Below, in pieces: positions 13,700-23,494 of a stretch of 64,000 bases of DNA. The notes below the pieces were generated by a model. It searched no databases. It had not been told where the DNA came from and was given only the letters and a program-made list of their open reading frames with translations. The position numbers and the translations under genes were made by a program. The first letter of the stretch is position 1, and the number at the start of each line of letters is the position of its first letter. Source of the DNA: Mikania micrantha (Eukaryota; Streptophyta; Magnoliopsida; Asterales; Asteraceae). The stretch spans positions 18,042,963-18,106,962 of the forward strand of contig CM018687.1 in the NCBI GenBank assembly GCA_009363875.1. Direction: 5' to 3'.

Positions 13700-14091
13700 T
13701 AGGGGATGGTTCCATTGTTAACCCTCCCTTATATCGTTAACTCGTGTTAACCCAGCATATTTTGCCCGAATCTTTGTTTTTTTTTCATTATTTTTGTTAT
13801 ACATAAATAAGTGGGTTTCTTTTTTGTGTTTTTGTTAATTCATCACCGTTTAGAAATTATTTACAAATGTAAGTAACATTTACAAATGTAAGTAACATTT
13901 ACAAATGTAAGTAACACTTACTTACATTTGTAAATAATTTCTAAACGGTGATGAATTAGCAAAAAAACAAATTAGAACCCCCATATTTATTTATAACAAA
14001 AACCATGAAAAAAACAAAGATTCGGGCAAAAAATGTCGGGTTAACACAGGTTAACGATATAAGGGAGGGTTAACATTTGAACCTCTCCCTA
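13700..14091. mobile_element. MITE-like foldback element, family A copy 1
   Basis: The left arm (AGGGGATGGTTCCATTGTTAA, then AACCCTCCCTTAT, TTGCCCGAATC, AATTCATCACCGTTTAGAAA) is repeated in inverse order and orientation on the right, giving an almost complete hairpin of about 390 bp. The centre holds ACATTTACAAATGTAAGTA repeats. It is flanked by (TA)n, so any TA duplication is hidden in the microsatellite. Confidence 0.85.
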
Positions 14092-14093
14092 TA

Positions 14094-14461
14094 TAAGGAG
14101 AGGATCAAATGTTAACCCGTTAACCCTGGCATTTCTTGCCCGAATCTTTGTTTTGTTTTTTTCATGGTTTTTGTTATACATAAATAGGGGGTTTTTTTGT
14201 GTTTTTGCTAATTCATCACCGTTTAGAAATTAAATCAATTGTAAGTTTAAGTTACACTATATGATGTAAGTAAGTGTAAGAAACTTACACTTACTTACAC
14301 TTTGATTTAATTTCTAAACGGTGATGAATTAGCAAAAACACAAAAAAAACCCCATATTTATGTATAATAAAAACCATGACAAAAAAAAAACAAAGATTCG
14401 GGCAAAAAACGTCAGGGTTAATGGGTTAACACTATACAGGAGTGTTAACAATGGAACCATC

Positions 14462-14467
<6 letters not shown>
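14094..14467. mobile_element. MITE-like foldback element, family A copy 2
   Basis: It has the same arms as copy 1 (TTGCCCGAATC, AATTCATCACCGTTTAGAAA) with a different centre built from TTACACTTACTTACA. It abuts copy 1 with only a shared ATATA between them and ends GGAACCATCCCCTATA. Confidence 0.85.
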
Positions 14468-14489
<22 letters not shown>

Positions 14490-14495
<6 letters not shown>

Positions 14496-16014
14496 AAGAG
14501 CTCCTAAGAAAACTCTTATTTTCAAGAAAACCAAAAAAACTCTTTTATAACCGTTGATCTAATTGATCAATGGCTATAATTAAACAATGTCATTATTGTA
14601 ATTAATTAAGAATTTTATGATTTATTATTATTAATAAAGGGTAATATAGTAACATAATAGATTTATCTCTCATATTTATTTATTCTCTCTCCTATTTTTT
14701 TATAATTATTTTCTCTCTCTTCTTTCATAAATTACATTTAAAAAATCAAATTTCTTTTATTTTTCAAAATGCTAGTAAATATTTTTTACAACTATAAAAG
14801 TAATTGTGTTTGTACATATAATTTGATTACATGTATGTATCAAAGTGTTTGTGTTCGAACATACCATCTGATTACATATATGTAATCACTCAACAAAACA
14901 AAATGTAAGCATATTGTAACATGATTACGTATACGTAATCATAATTGGTGTAAAGTCAACGAACATCATTCATAAGCATTCAATAAAACTTTTTACATAT
15001 ATGTAAGCATTGATTACATATAACGTAGATTACATACATGTAATCAACCATAAAAGAACAACTGTAACACATATAATCTGATTAGATATACGTAATCAAC
15101 AAAATAAAAAAAATGTAAGCATATATTATCTGATTACATATACGTAATAAACCAAATAGAACAAATGTAGGCACATATCATTTGGTTACATATACGTAAT
15201 CAACCAAATAAAACAAATGAAAGCACTTATCATCTGATTACATTTATCTAATGAATCAGCGTTCTCTATTACTTCATCTTTGAGATTACAAACTTTGGAA
15301 AGAAAAAAAAGGTAGGAAAATGAATGGGGAAGAATGAACAAAACAAAGATTACAAAATTTAAAAATTCCTAATTAGTTAACTCTTACTAACCTCCTTTTC
15401 TAGCATATTAATATTATCAATCACAACATCTTGATTCATAATCCCAACATTCAACGAGAAGCTGTTTGGTGTTAAATCCCTTAAACAAAACCATTATCCT
15501 TAGGGCTTTAATTTAGGTTCGAATCGCCAGAAGCCATTTCTTCTCCTCCTAATCAAGACCAACCTGGCAAGCTTCGATCCATGTAGTAGCTTCGTGATTG
15601 AACCCTTGGAAACAATTTCCGGCTAATTAATGGCAGTCGTAGATGGTATGCCATTCGTATATCTGATTAGATGGATCATCAGAGTGATAAAGTCGGTCGC
15701 CAGATTTGGTCTGAGTGGAGTCGTCGGATGTGATAAAGCGGGCAGTCTGGTGGTCGAGACGTCGTCTGAACATGGTGGTCTGGTGGTGGCAATGGTGTGG
15801 AGGTGAAGGAATTGGGGCTGAAGGAAATACATGTTACAAATTGAGAGATTATAGGGATTTTAAATTAAAGAGATTTAAATTACCTAAATTAGAGGAGTGT
15901 ATTATTACTCAAATACCCTTTTGACAATTAAAATAAATAAGTAAATAGAAATTATGTGATTGGTGGAACTTGGTTTTCTTTAAAAATGGGATTTTTCTCA
16001 TGATCCTTCCCCTA
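14490..16014. mobile_element. Foldback element between (TA)n tracts, with GATTACATATACGTAATC array
   Basis: It starts TAGGGAAGAGCTCCTAAGAA and ends TTCTCATGATCCTTCCCCTATA. Imperfect arms include AAGAAAACTC..AAGAAAACC on the left and TTGGTTTTCTTTAAAAATGGG on the right. Near 14860-15250 the palindrome GATTACATATACGTAATC or a variant recurs about eight times. The right half (about 15430-15840) is richer in GC and could be captured host DNA, but I recognise no gene in it. Confidence 0.6.
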
Positions 16015-16029
16015 TATATATACATATAT

Positions 16030-16459
16030 ATAGGGTATGGATAATTTGAAAACCCTATCTCAATGAGAAAACCGCGAAAACCATGCAAAACTCACATAAA
16101 AAGAACGTTTTTTTTAAAAAAAATTTTACAGGTTTGTAACACTATTGGGCACATTTTTATAAAAAAAATAAAAAAAGCGCCGACCAAATATTTTTAAAAA
16201 AAATATTTTATAAACCCAAGACTATAACGGAATTAAAGAGAAAAATAAGACGAGTAAAATGGTGCAATTTTCATAAAAAAAATATTATAGTATAAAAAAG
16301 TTATGAATGTATAAAAAAGATGGGGTAAGTTAGTACATAAAACAAATTACTAATATGCCCTCATCAGATTTAATAATATAATTCCATGTGTTTAATTTTG
16401 ATTGGGTAATTAGAGTTAATGAGTTATTGGCATAAGGGGGGTTATAATTAGATCACAAT

Positions 16460-16463
<4 letters not shown>
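16030..16463. mobile_element. Chimeric foldback element ending in family D sequence
   Basis: The left end (TAGGGTATGGATAATTTGAA) is seen nowhere else in the window. From about 16215 the sequence is family D: GACTATAACGGAATTAAAGAG, then the right terminus GGGGGGTTATAATTAGATCACAATCCTATA read on this strand. It is either a recombinant or a deleted relative of the element at 17677-18771. Confidence 0.55.

Positions 16464-16553
<90 letters not shown>
16462..16553. repeat. (AT)n microsatellite, about 90 bp
   Basis: Uninterrupted AT dinucleotides separate two foldback elements. Shorter (TA)n tracts separate the neighbouring elements at 12340, 13690, 14470, 16020, 16945, 17240, 17665 and 23425. Confidence 0.97.
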
Positions 16554-16555
<2 letters not shown>

Positions 16556-16943
16556 ATTGGGATCAAATGCTAACCCTCTCTTACGGCGATAACCCATTAA
16601 CTTTGGCAAAACGAAACCGAATCTTGAATTTTTTTTTTTTTGAACATCATTGTAACACAATTAGAACACCATGTTCTTTTATGAGTTTGGGCTAATTCAT
16701 CACCGTATAAAAAATATCATCGTTGTAAGTTTTGTGCTACAGTACTGTAAATTTTAAATATTTAAACACCTACAGTATTGTAAGAGCCCAAACAGTGATG
16801 AATTAGCCCAAACTCATAAAAGAACATGGTGTTCAAATTGTGTTACAATGATGTTCAAAAAAAAAATTCAAGATTCGGCTTCGTTTTGCCAAAGTTAATG
16901 GGTTATCGCCGTAAGAGAGGGTTAGCATTAGAACACTTCCCTA
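16551..16943. mobile_element. MITE-like foldback element, family B copy 1
   Basis: The arms contain CTAACCCTCTCTTACGGCGATAA, ACTTTGGCAAAACGAA and CATCATTGTAACACAATT, with the inverse on the right, around a CTACAGTACTGTA centre. The ends are ATAGGATTGGGATCAAATGC and AGCATTAGAACACTTCCCTATA. Confidence 0.85.
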
Positions 16944-16958
16944 TATATATATATATAT

Positions 16959-17230
16959 ATAGAGTAAAGATCCTATAATAACCCTCTCTTATTGCATAAC
17001 CCGAAATAACCCTGCAAGATGAACCCGAAATAACCTGTAAATATTACAGTGTTGTAAGGCAAATTACATTGATGTAGGATCTCAAACGAAAAAGAATGTG
17101 CTCAAACACATAAAAGAACATATTCTTGTACATGTAAAACTAAGATTTTGAAAAAAAAAAACCAAAGATTCGGGTTCATCTTGCAGGGTTATTTCGGGTT
17201 ATGCAATAAGAGAGGGTTATTATAGGATCT

Positions 17231-17238
<8 letters not shown>
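16959..17238. mobile_element. MITE-like foldback element, family C
   Basis: The arms AAGATCCTATAATAACCCTC and its complement enclose TGCATAACCCGAAATAACCC and GATGAACCCGAA blocks. The length is about 280 bp, with (TA)n at both sides. Confidence 0.8.
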
Positions 17239-17272
<34 letters not shown>

Positions 17273-17277
<5 letters not shown>

Positions 17278-17663
17278 GAAGGTTCCATTGTTAACCCTCC
17301 CTTATAGCGTTAACCGCTTAACCCTAGCGTTTTTTGCCCGAATCTTAATTTTTTTTCATGGTTTTTATTATGCATAAATAGGGGGTTTCTTTTTTGTGTT
17401 TTTGCTAATTCATCACCGTTTAGAAGTTATTGTAAGTGTAAGTTACTTACACTTACTTACAATCCGTATCTGATGTAAGTAAATGTAAGTAAGTGTAAGT
17501 AACTTACACTTACTATAACTTCCAAACGGTGATGAATTAGCAAAAACACAAAAAAAACCCCCATATTTTTACATAATAAAAACCATGAAAAAAACTAAGA
17601 TTCGGGCAAAAAACTTTAGGGTTAAGCGGTTAACGCTATAAGGGAGGGTTAACATTTGAACCT
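17273..17663. mobile_element. MITE-like foldback element, family A copy 3
   Basis: It has the same arms as the copies at 13700 and 14094, with a centre of TTACACTTACTTACA-like repeats. It is bounded by (TA)n on both sides. Confidence 0.85.
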
Positions 17664-17676
17664 ATATATATATATA

Positions 17677-18771
17677 TAGGATTGTGATCTTATTATAACC
17701 CCCCTTATGCCAATAACTCATTAACTCTAATTACCCAATCAAAATTAAACACATGGAATTATATTATTAAATCTGATGACAAATTAATTAGAAATTTTTT
17801 CTAACAATGATAAATTACAGTAATGTAACATAAAATGAAGTAATGTAACACAAAATGAAGTAATTTACAATGACATAATTAACAGTGACGTAACACATTA
17901 TTTACAGTGATGTAATTTCTCTTTATTTCCCGTTATAATGTTGACTAGTTTTTTTAATTTTTTTCTCATTGTCCATTATTTACATCAATGTAACGAGCAT
18001 AAATATAGCACATTATTTTGAATTTTTTCTAACAAATGATAAATTACAGTGATGTAATATAACACATTATTTTATTTTTTTCTTCTAACAATGATAATTA
18101 CAATGATAAATTACAGTGATGTAATATAACACATTATTTTGATATTTTTTTTCTCTAACAATGATAATTATAGTGATGTAATTTATCATTGTTCGAAAAA
18201 AATTCAAACTAATTTGTTGTATTTAGGCTCGTTACAAATTGGGGATGAGTAAAAAGCCAAAAAACACCGAACCGAAACCGAATTAACCGGAAAAACCGAA
18301 CCGGAACCAAATTAACCGAAAAAACCGAACCCGAACAGAATTAACCAAAAAAAACCGAAACCGAATTTCGCGTCAATGTAAATTACATCACGCTAAATTA
18401 CGTCAATGTAAATTACATCACTGTAATTTATCATTGTTAGAAAAAATTTCAAATAAATTTGTTATATTTAAGCTCGTTACAATGATGTAAATATATGGCA
18501 TCTAAAAAAGTAAAAAAAAATTAGTCGAGACTATAACAAAATTAAAGAGAAAAATGAGACGAGTATAATGGTGCAATTTTTTTAAAAATAATATAGTATA
18601 AAAAAGTTATGAATGTTTAAAAAAAAGGGTGGAAACTTATAAAAGGTAAAATGAGTGTGATGCCCTTTCTAATATTTTAATTAAAAGCTTATGTGTAACT
18701 TTGTTATTGGTTGAAATGGGTTATGTAGTTGTAGAAAAAGATAAGAGTTATAAAAAATTACATCCCCTATA
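17677..18771. mobile_element. Foldback element, family D copy 1 (about 1.1 kb)
   Basis: It runs from ATAGGATTGTGATCTTATTA to AAAAAATTACATCCCCTATA. The interior carries many copies of TTACAGTGATGTAA and its variants, and an ACCGAA-rich tract (about 18258-18365). GACTATAAC..AATTAAAGAG near 18530 marks the right subterminal part. A second copy is split by two LTRs at 23443-28320. Confidence 0.75.
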
Positions 18772-19101
18772 TAGGGGATGGTTCAATTGTTAACCCTCCC
18801 TTATAGCGTTAACCCGTTACCCTGGCCTTTTTTGCCCGAATCTTTTTTTTTGTCATGGTTTTTATTATACATAAATAGAGGGGGTTTCTTTTTTGTGTTT
18901 TTGCTAATTCATCACCGTTTAGAAATTAAATCAAAGTGTAAGTAAGTGTAAGTTTCTTACACTTACTTACATCAGATAGTGTAACTTAAACTTACAATTG
19001 ATTTAATTTCTAAACGGTGATGAATTAGCAAAAACACAAAAAAGAAACCCCTATTTATGTATAATAAAAACCATGAAAAAAATAAAGATTCGGGCAAAAA
19101 C
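18771..19101. mobile_element. MITE-like foldback element, family A copy 4, truncated
   Basis: The left arm and most of the right arm match family A up to ATTCGGGCAAAAA. The right end is missing because gypsy sequence starts at about 19102. Confidence 0.8.
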
Positions 19102-20235
19102 TACTACAGGTGGAAGAGTTTTTGCATTGACTGCTCAGGATGCTGCTCAAACACCAGGTGTGCATTTCTGTAAATATAAGTTTCTGTAAATATAAATTTC
19201 TGTAATATATATGTGTTAGTTAATTTTAATTATCTGAAATTTGAGTGTGTCTGATCTAGTAAGTAATGAATTAGGAATCATTTCTGATATGCTTCGTTAT
19301 AGTGTCCGTGATATATCTGTTTTATTCGATACGAGAACAACACACTCGATAGTGTCTCACTTGTTTACCAAATATCTCATGATTCCACCAACTATTCTGA
19401 AACCTACACTTTTCATCACTACTCCTGTTGGGGAATCGATTTCGATTTCGCTAATGTATCGTGACTGTCCAATTCAGATTGAATCCATCATCAGTAAGGC
19501 TGACTTATTCCTGATGCAGATGAATGATTTTGATATGATTCTTGGTATGGATTGGTTATCGAAACACCGAGTCACCATCGAATGTCAAACACCTCGTGTA
19601 CTCTTTGGTGATCCAACAAGTCCTTTACTTATTTATCAGGGGATTCAAACTCGCAAGCCTCTGAAGATTATTTCGTCGCTTAAAGCCCAGAAATTCCTAT
19701 TACATGGTTGTGCCGGATTCCTGGCGTCGGTGAAAGTCGCTATTGCTCGTGAACGTTTAAAAAAAAGCCTAGAGTCGTCAAAAGAGTTATGCGGATAAAT
19801 ATCGTCGAACTTTAGAGGTTAACGTGGGTGATAAAGTGTTTCTCAAAGTTTCCCCATGTAAAGGTATACGTCGATTTGGTTTGGAAGGGAAACTCAGTCC
19901 GAGGTTTATCGGACCGTTTGAAGTTCTAGAACGAGTTGGCGAAGTTTCTTATCGTTTAGCATTACCGCCCCAACTTTCGCATCTACATAATGTCTTTCAT
20001 GTGTCATTACTGCGAGGCTATAATTACCATCCGCTTCACGTAGTGAACTATCCGATTCAGGAAATTCATGAGGATTTAACGTATGAAGAGATACCGGAAG
20101 CGATTCTCGACCGTCAAGAACGTGTTATGCGAAGAAAAACGATTTCGTTTGTTAAGATTTTATGGAAGAACCATTCTGAACGTGAAGCGACTTGGCAATT
20201 AGAATAAACGATTCGTTCCCATTATCCGAATCTAT
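19102..20235 (+). pseudogene. Internally deleted gypsy polyprotein: protease joined to integrase tail
   Basis: About 19241-19720 reads as the aspartic protease region, with a MILGMDWLSKHR motif typical of the domain end. The active-site triplet is DTR instead of D-[ST]-G, so the glycine is lost. At about 19728 the frame passes straight into the end of integrase (YRRTLEVNVGDKVFLKVSP) and a chromodomain-like tail with HNVFHVSLLR, KILWKNH and ATWQLE. RT, RNase H and the integrase core are absent. A TAA after ATWQLE precedes a few more in-frame residues ending YPNLFES. The 5' LTR and gag are missing: the left edge abuts a truncated MITE. Confidence 0.85.
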
Positions 20236-20424
20236 TTGAGTCGTAACTGATTGATTAACTGAAAGATATTTACATTTACTGTTCTGTCACTCTTTATTTG
20301 AAATAAGTACATGCTTTGAAAACTTATTAGAAATTCTGTAATAAAATCGGTATAATGTTTAGAATATAAAAGTAAAATTAAACAACTAAATCTGGAAATA
20401 AACGTTCTAGAAACTCTGAAATTT

Positions 20425-20447
20425 CGAGGCCGAAATTTTTTAAGGGG
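20425..20447 (+). promoter_or_regulatory. Probable polypurine tract before the 3' LTR
   Basis: GAGGCCGAAATTTTTTAAGGGG directly precedes the TG of the LTR, matching the usual GGACGAAAT..AAGGGGGG context of plant gypsy elements. It would prime plus-strand synthesis. Confidence 0.6.
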
Positions 20448-23057
20448 TGTAGAATTATAATACTCGTAAAATCATGGGAATAAAAATTTATAAACAAAAT
20501 ACTACATATTAATATTTAATACTAATAAACAAAATCAAAACATAAATAATGAACTGAGAATGTTCTAACAAAAGATAAATGAACTATTTAAATTACGGTT
20601 ATGATTAACAAATTAAAACAACCAACCAATTTGATTTTCCTAATATTTATAATCATATTATCATGAATGTTTTATGTAAACACCACATGATTTATAAAAT
20701 CAACGTGTACAGAAGCCAACATGTATACATTAAATATAAATTGATTAACATAATAAAATCAATTTACAGCTACTAAATCTTTCACATTTTGAAACGGTGG
20801 CATAATTAATTCACCTTCCATAAACCACAAAAGCCCATCGTTCTCACTGCCGATCGACTCCCAAAATTTCCAACCAAAGAAACTTGTGTTTTCATGTGAA
20901 CCAAAAAAAAAAAAAACCAAGAGAGTGCAAACCTTCATGCTCGATCGATTATTGATCGGACTGTTATCAACATAATCATACTAGAAACCATTAACCCATA
21001 ACTAAATCTCTCACGGTTTTTGATCGCCTGGAGCGTTGACGAGGAACTCCACCAGGAGGATAGTGGATCACGAAGAACATCCGAAACCGATTTCGCGGTT
21101 TGATCACGATCGTTGCAATTGTTCTATTGACATCGTAAAGGTTACGGAAGAGAAACGAAGTAGAGAGTCTATAAGGAACTATCATTGATCACAGCAAACA
21201 GTTGTAGCCGTATAAGAAATAATATCGAGCACGAAACCGACTTTCGGTTTGTATCAACGAACGTTGAGTTTTATCGCGTTTATAATATTTCTCCAACTCG
21301 GCTTCGAATTTTGTTACGGTAAGTTTCTAATGTCACATCTGAATTAAGTATGTTTCGAGTAATATGCATATCAAGTTTATTGGAGTTTGATGCGATTATA
21401 CTCGGCTCAAATCATTACACACATAAACTACCTTCACAAATTTTATTGGATGATGGTTGATAATGGATCTGATATGGATCTGGGAATGTAGTTCTATATT
21501 ATGTGTAGAGAAATGGGTATGAGATACACATAAACATAATTGGGTTGGCAAGAAAGAAATCTAAAAATTTGCTGTGAATTTCGAATTCATTGAATAAGAA
21601 GGAAGCCAAAATGTTTAAAGGTAAATATTAATATAGTTATAAAATCAGCAATTGTGATTCTAGCTTGTTGGTTAAAACTTGTAACTTTGGTAAAAAGGTC
21701 ATGGTTTCAATTCCTTTCAAAGGCAATTTTCTTTTTGTTGTCTTTCGTGTGAGCCAGAAGGTACAAAAGAAAATATGATCTGGACTACTAAAATCAAAAG
21801 AGTTAGACAATCTGGTTACGAAATTAACGAACGTTAATAAATACTTTTATAAAATAAACCTATATGAATGATTAAATTTTAAAATGTTGAAATCAGATTA
21901 TAATTAACCGAGTACCTATAGTGATGAAATCCGTTAAACTAACGTGAAATCAAACCAAACACACAGATTGCTAAATTGCTAAGGATTTGGATTACTCGCT
22001 TATATTCTTATTACTTACTGATTATTTGCTAAGGACCAGGTACGGATTCTGTTTAATTAAATCATAGTATTTCTGTTTCTGTAATCGTTTATTTCCGTTT
22101 CTGTATTATATTCTGATTTGTTATTGCCACGATATGAAATCGTGTTTCCCTGTTTTGTTTATCATGCAATAGATCTAGATTATTTTGTACTCATTATTGC
22201 ATGATCCGATTATGACGTTACTTGGTAGTTTGACTACCCTACTGAACCTACTGAACTTCTGATCTGTTACCCGAGCATGCCCCTACCTGTAAGGATGACT
22301 ACAGGCCCTTTATGGCGGCAACCATGACGTGGAACCACCCGTGGCGGTTAGTTGAGTTCACGGCGTCTCTATTTAGTACTCTGATAGTACACTTGTGCAC
22401 CTACTGAATTCTGGAGAGGCGTATGGACTGGTCCTAGGATAATTTTTAACTGTACTTTATGATTTCTGGGGGATAGTGACGTGTATGCCAACACTAACTA
22501 TCTCATGTGTCTGGTAAGCGGGAGTAGCTACCCGTGAACCTTACACTTTTATATGTACAGTCGGCTCGTGGTATATTCTGGGATTTCCCATTATTTCTGA
22601 CTTACATTATAACCTATTTTGTTGTTTCTTAAGGTTATATCTTATTCAAGTCAGACCACTGTTTACTGTTCTGTATCTGTATTTGTTACTGCTCTGTTTC
22701 TGGTATCTGTATTTGATTACGGTTTTCATTACCTTCACCATCTTCTGAACTTCTGTTAATTACTGTTGTTTATCCGTTACTGAGCATTCTTTGGCTCAGC
22801 CGTATTTGTTTTTGTGGTGTTTATATTTGTTGTATAGGTAATCCAGGAAATCAAGTTGGGAACTAAGGAACGAGACACGAGAGATTATCTTGAATTTATT
22901 ATATAAATACTGTAATGAACTTTATCATAAGATTTTATTATGTAATTGGTTGACCTATGTAAGACTTTAATCATATTTAAATTTATTTTGGATTGTTGCA
23001 TTAATTCTGATCTCCGTATAAGTGACACGTCAGCCCTAATCAGGTTGGGGTGTTACA
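20448..23057 (+). mobile_element. 3' LTR of the deleted gypsy element (2.6 kb)
   Basis: It starts TGTAGAATTATAATACTCG after the polypurine tract and ends GGTTGGGGTGTTACA. A donor-like ACG/GTAAGT lies near 21318 and an acceptor-like TTGTATAG/GTAATCC near 22838. The right flank is the inside edge of a family B MITE, but the left flank of the element is a family A MITE, so the insertion has lost or exchanged one side. Confidence 0.8.
22224..22534 (+). other. Hairpin cluster in the LTR
   Basis: Perfect arms are GGTAGT/ACTACC (22224-22238, 3-nt loop), CCTGTA/TACAGG (22286-22305, 8-nt loop), GATAGT/ACTATC (about 22472-22502, 19-nt loop) and CGGG(A)GTA/TACCCG (22519-22534, one bulge). They lie between the donor-like and acceptor-like sites of this LTR. 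Confidence 0.65.
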
Positions 23058-23422
23058 CAAATAATAACTCACTTTTAAAGCAATAACCCAATAACTTTGC
23101 CAAAATGAAGCCGATTTTTTTTTGAACATCATTGTAACACAATTAGAACACTAAGTTCTTTCATGAGTTTGTGAAAATTCATAACCGTTTAAGAGATATC
23201 ATCGTTGTAAGTTTTTGATTTACAGCACTGCAACTGTTTTTGTCAAAAACTTACAACGATGATATTTTTAAACGGTTATGAATTTTCATAAACTCACAAA
23301 AGAACATAGTGTTCTTATTGTGTTACAATGATGTTCAAAAAAAAATTCAAGATTCGGCTTCCTTTGGCAAAGTTATGAGGTTATTACTTTAAGAGTGGGT
23401 TATTATTTGATCTCAATCCTAT
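23058..23422. mobile_element. Family B MITE copy 2, left end cut by the LTR
   Basis: The arms ATAATAACTCACTTTTAAAG and AACTTTGCCAAAATGAAGCC on the left pair with TTTGGCAAAGTTATGAGG and CTTTAAGAGTGGGTTATTAT on the right. The outermost left bases are replaced by the LTR end at 23057. Confidence 0.8.
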
Positions 23423-23494
23423 ATAGATATATATATATATATATAGAGGATGGAATTTTTTATAACCCTTATCTTTTGTTACAACCCATTAACT

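Noticed and set aside
16448..16660. 70-codon open frame on the minus strand
   Set aside because: It is mostly a translation of the (AT)n microsatellite (Ile-Tyr repeats).
19102..23057. A 5-bp target duplication around the deleted gypsy element
   Set aside because: The left flank is a family A MITE and the right flank a family B MITE, so no duplication can be expected or seen.
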